In this document: in pieces, positions 63,936 through 64,000 of the stretch
Position numbering within the stretch: the first letter of the stretch is position 1
Layout of the letters: every line of letters starts with the position of its first letter
Source of the DNA: Parietaria judaica
Taxonomy: Eukaryota; Streptophyta; Magnoliopsida; Rosales; Urticaceae
Reading direction: 5' to 3'
Assembly (NCBI GenBank): GCA_954871525.1
Contig: OX940862.1
Location: 10,002,501-10,066,500, forward strand
Length of the DNA: 64,000 nt
Position numbers and translations under genes: made by a program
Notes under the pieces: model-generated
What the model was told of the DNA's origin: nothing
The model's input: the letters and a program-made list of their open reading frames with translations, nothing else
Databases searched by the model: none

Positions 63936-64000
63936 GGCAAGAATACTCAAAGTTTGGTAAAAGAACCCCTTGGGTACCCAAAGTTTAAAAATAGTGGTAA
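63921..64000. mobile_element. Left end of another foldback element, cut by the window edge
   Basis: GGGTTAATGACGGCAAGAAT, then CTCAAAGTTTGGTAAAAGAA and TAAAAATAGTGGTAA, matches the arms of the element at 60985-61440. The remainder lies beyond base 64000. Confidence 0.65.

Overview
The window is nuclear DNA of a flowering plant, almost certainly a eudicot. It has AT-rich intergenic DNA, short GT-AG introns, CT-rich gene leaders, plant-only families (NUP1 nucleoporin, CDPK, WAT1-related transporter, MATH/coiled-coil proteins, plant GDSL lipase) and many small transposable elements. I cannot name the species from sequence alone. All gene models below are hand-spliced from splice sites, reading frame and family conservation.

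Layout. 0-6 kb (minus): two tandem MATH-domain/coiled-coil genes and the decayed 3' end of a third copy, followed by a pair of tRNA-derived SINEs. 7-10.5 kb (minus): a complete seven-exon WAT1-related (EamA/nodulin-21-like) transporter. A second copy of its first exon and promoter stands alone at 15.4-15.7 kb; a 5'-truncated LINE with poly-A and target duplication (12.0-13.8 kb) and two MITE-like elements lie between them. 16-22 kb: gene-free, with diverged tandem repeats and another SINE. 22.5-25.7 kb (plus): a complete CPK1-like calcium-dependent protein kinase. 26.4-30.6 kb: two tandem copies of a 2.1 kb repeat joined by a G tract. 32.3-38.9 kb (plus): NUP1/NUP136 nuclear-basket nucleoporin, nine exons, 1282 residues. 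40.2-41.7 kb (plus): a mitochondrial MAM33/p32-like glycoprotein-family gene. 42-53 kb: a gene desert with tandem repeats, a long TA microsatellite, a SINE inside an LTR-like stretch, and a 980 bp Mutator-like foldback element with a 9 bp target duplication. 53.4-56.4 kb (plus): a C2-NT (EEIG1/EHBP1-like) protein. 57.1-59.5 kb (minus): a HAD-type pyrimidine 5'-nucleotidase. 60-61.6 kb: Emigrant-like and foldback MITEs. 61.75-63.4 kb (plus): a secreted GDSL esterase/lipase whose usual catalytic His is a Tyr. The last 600 bp holds further foldback repeats.

The genes are separate single-promoter plant genes with unrelated roles (Ca signalling, nuclear pore, mitochondrial matrix, nucleotide turnover, membrane transport); I see no operon or biosynthetic cluster. 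The most notable items are the SINE family with clear target duplications (including a dimer inside one duplication), the conserved 7-nt coding first exon of the MATH genes, the orphan WAT1 exon with promoter, the His-to-Tyr GDSL protein, the 2.1 kb tandem repeat, and two foldback families.
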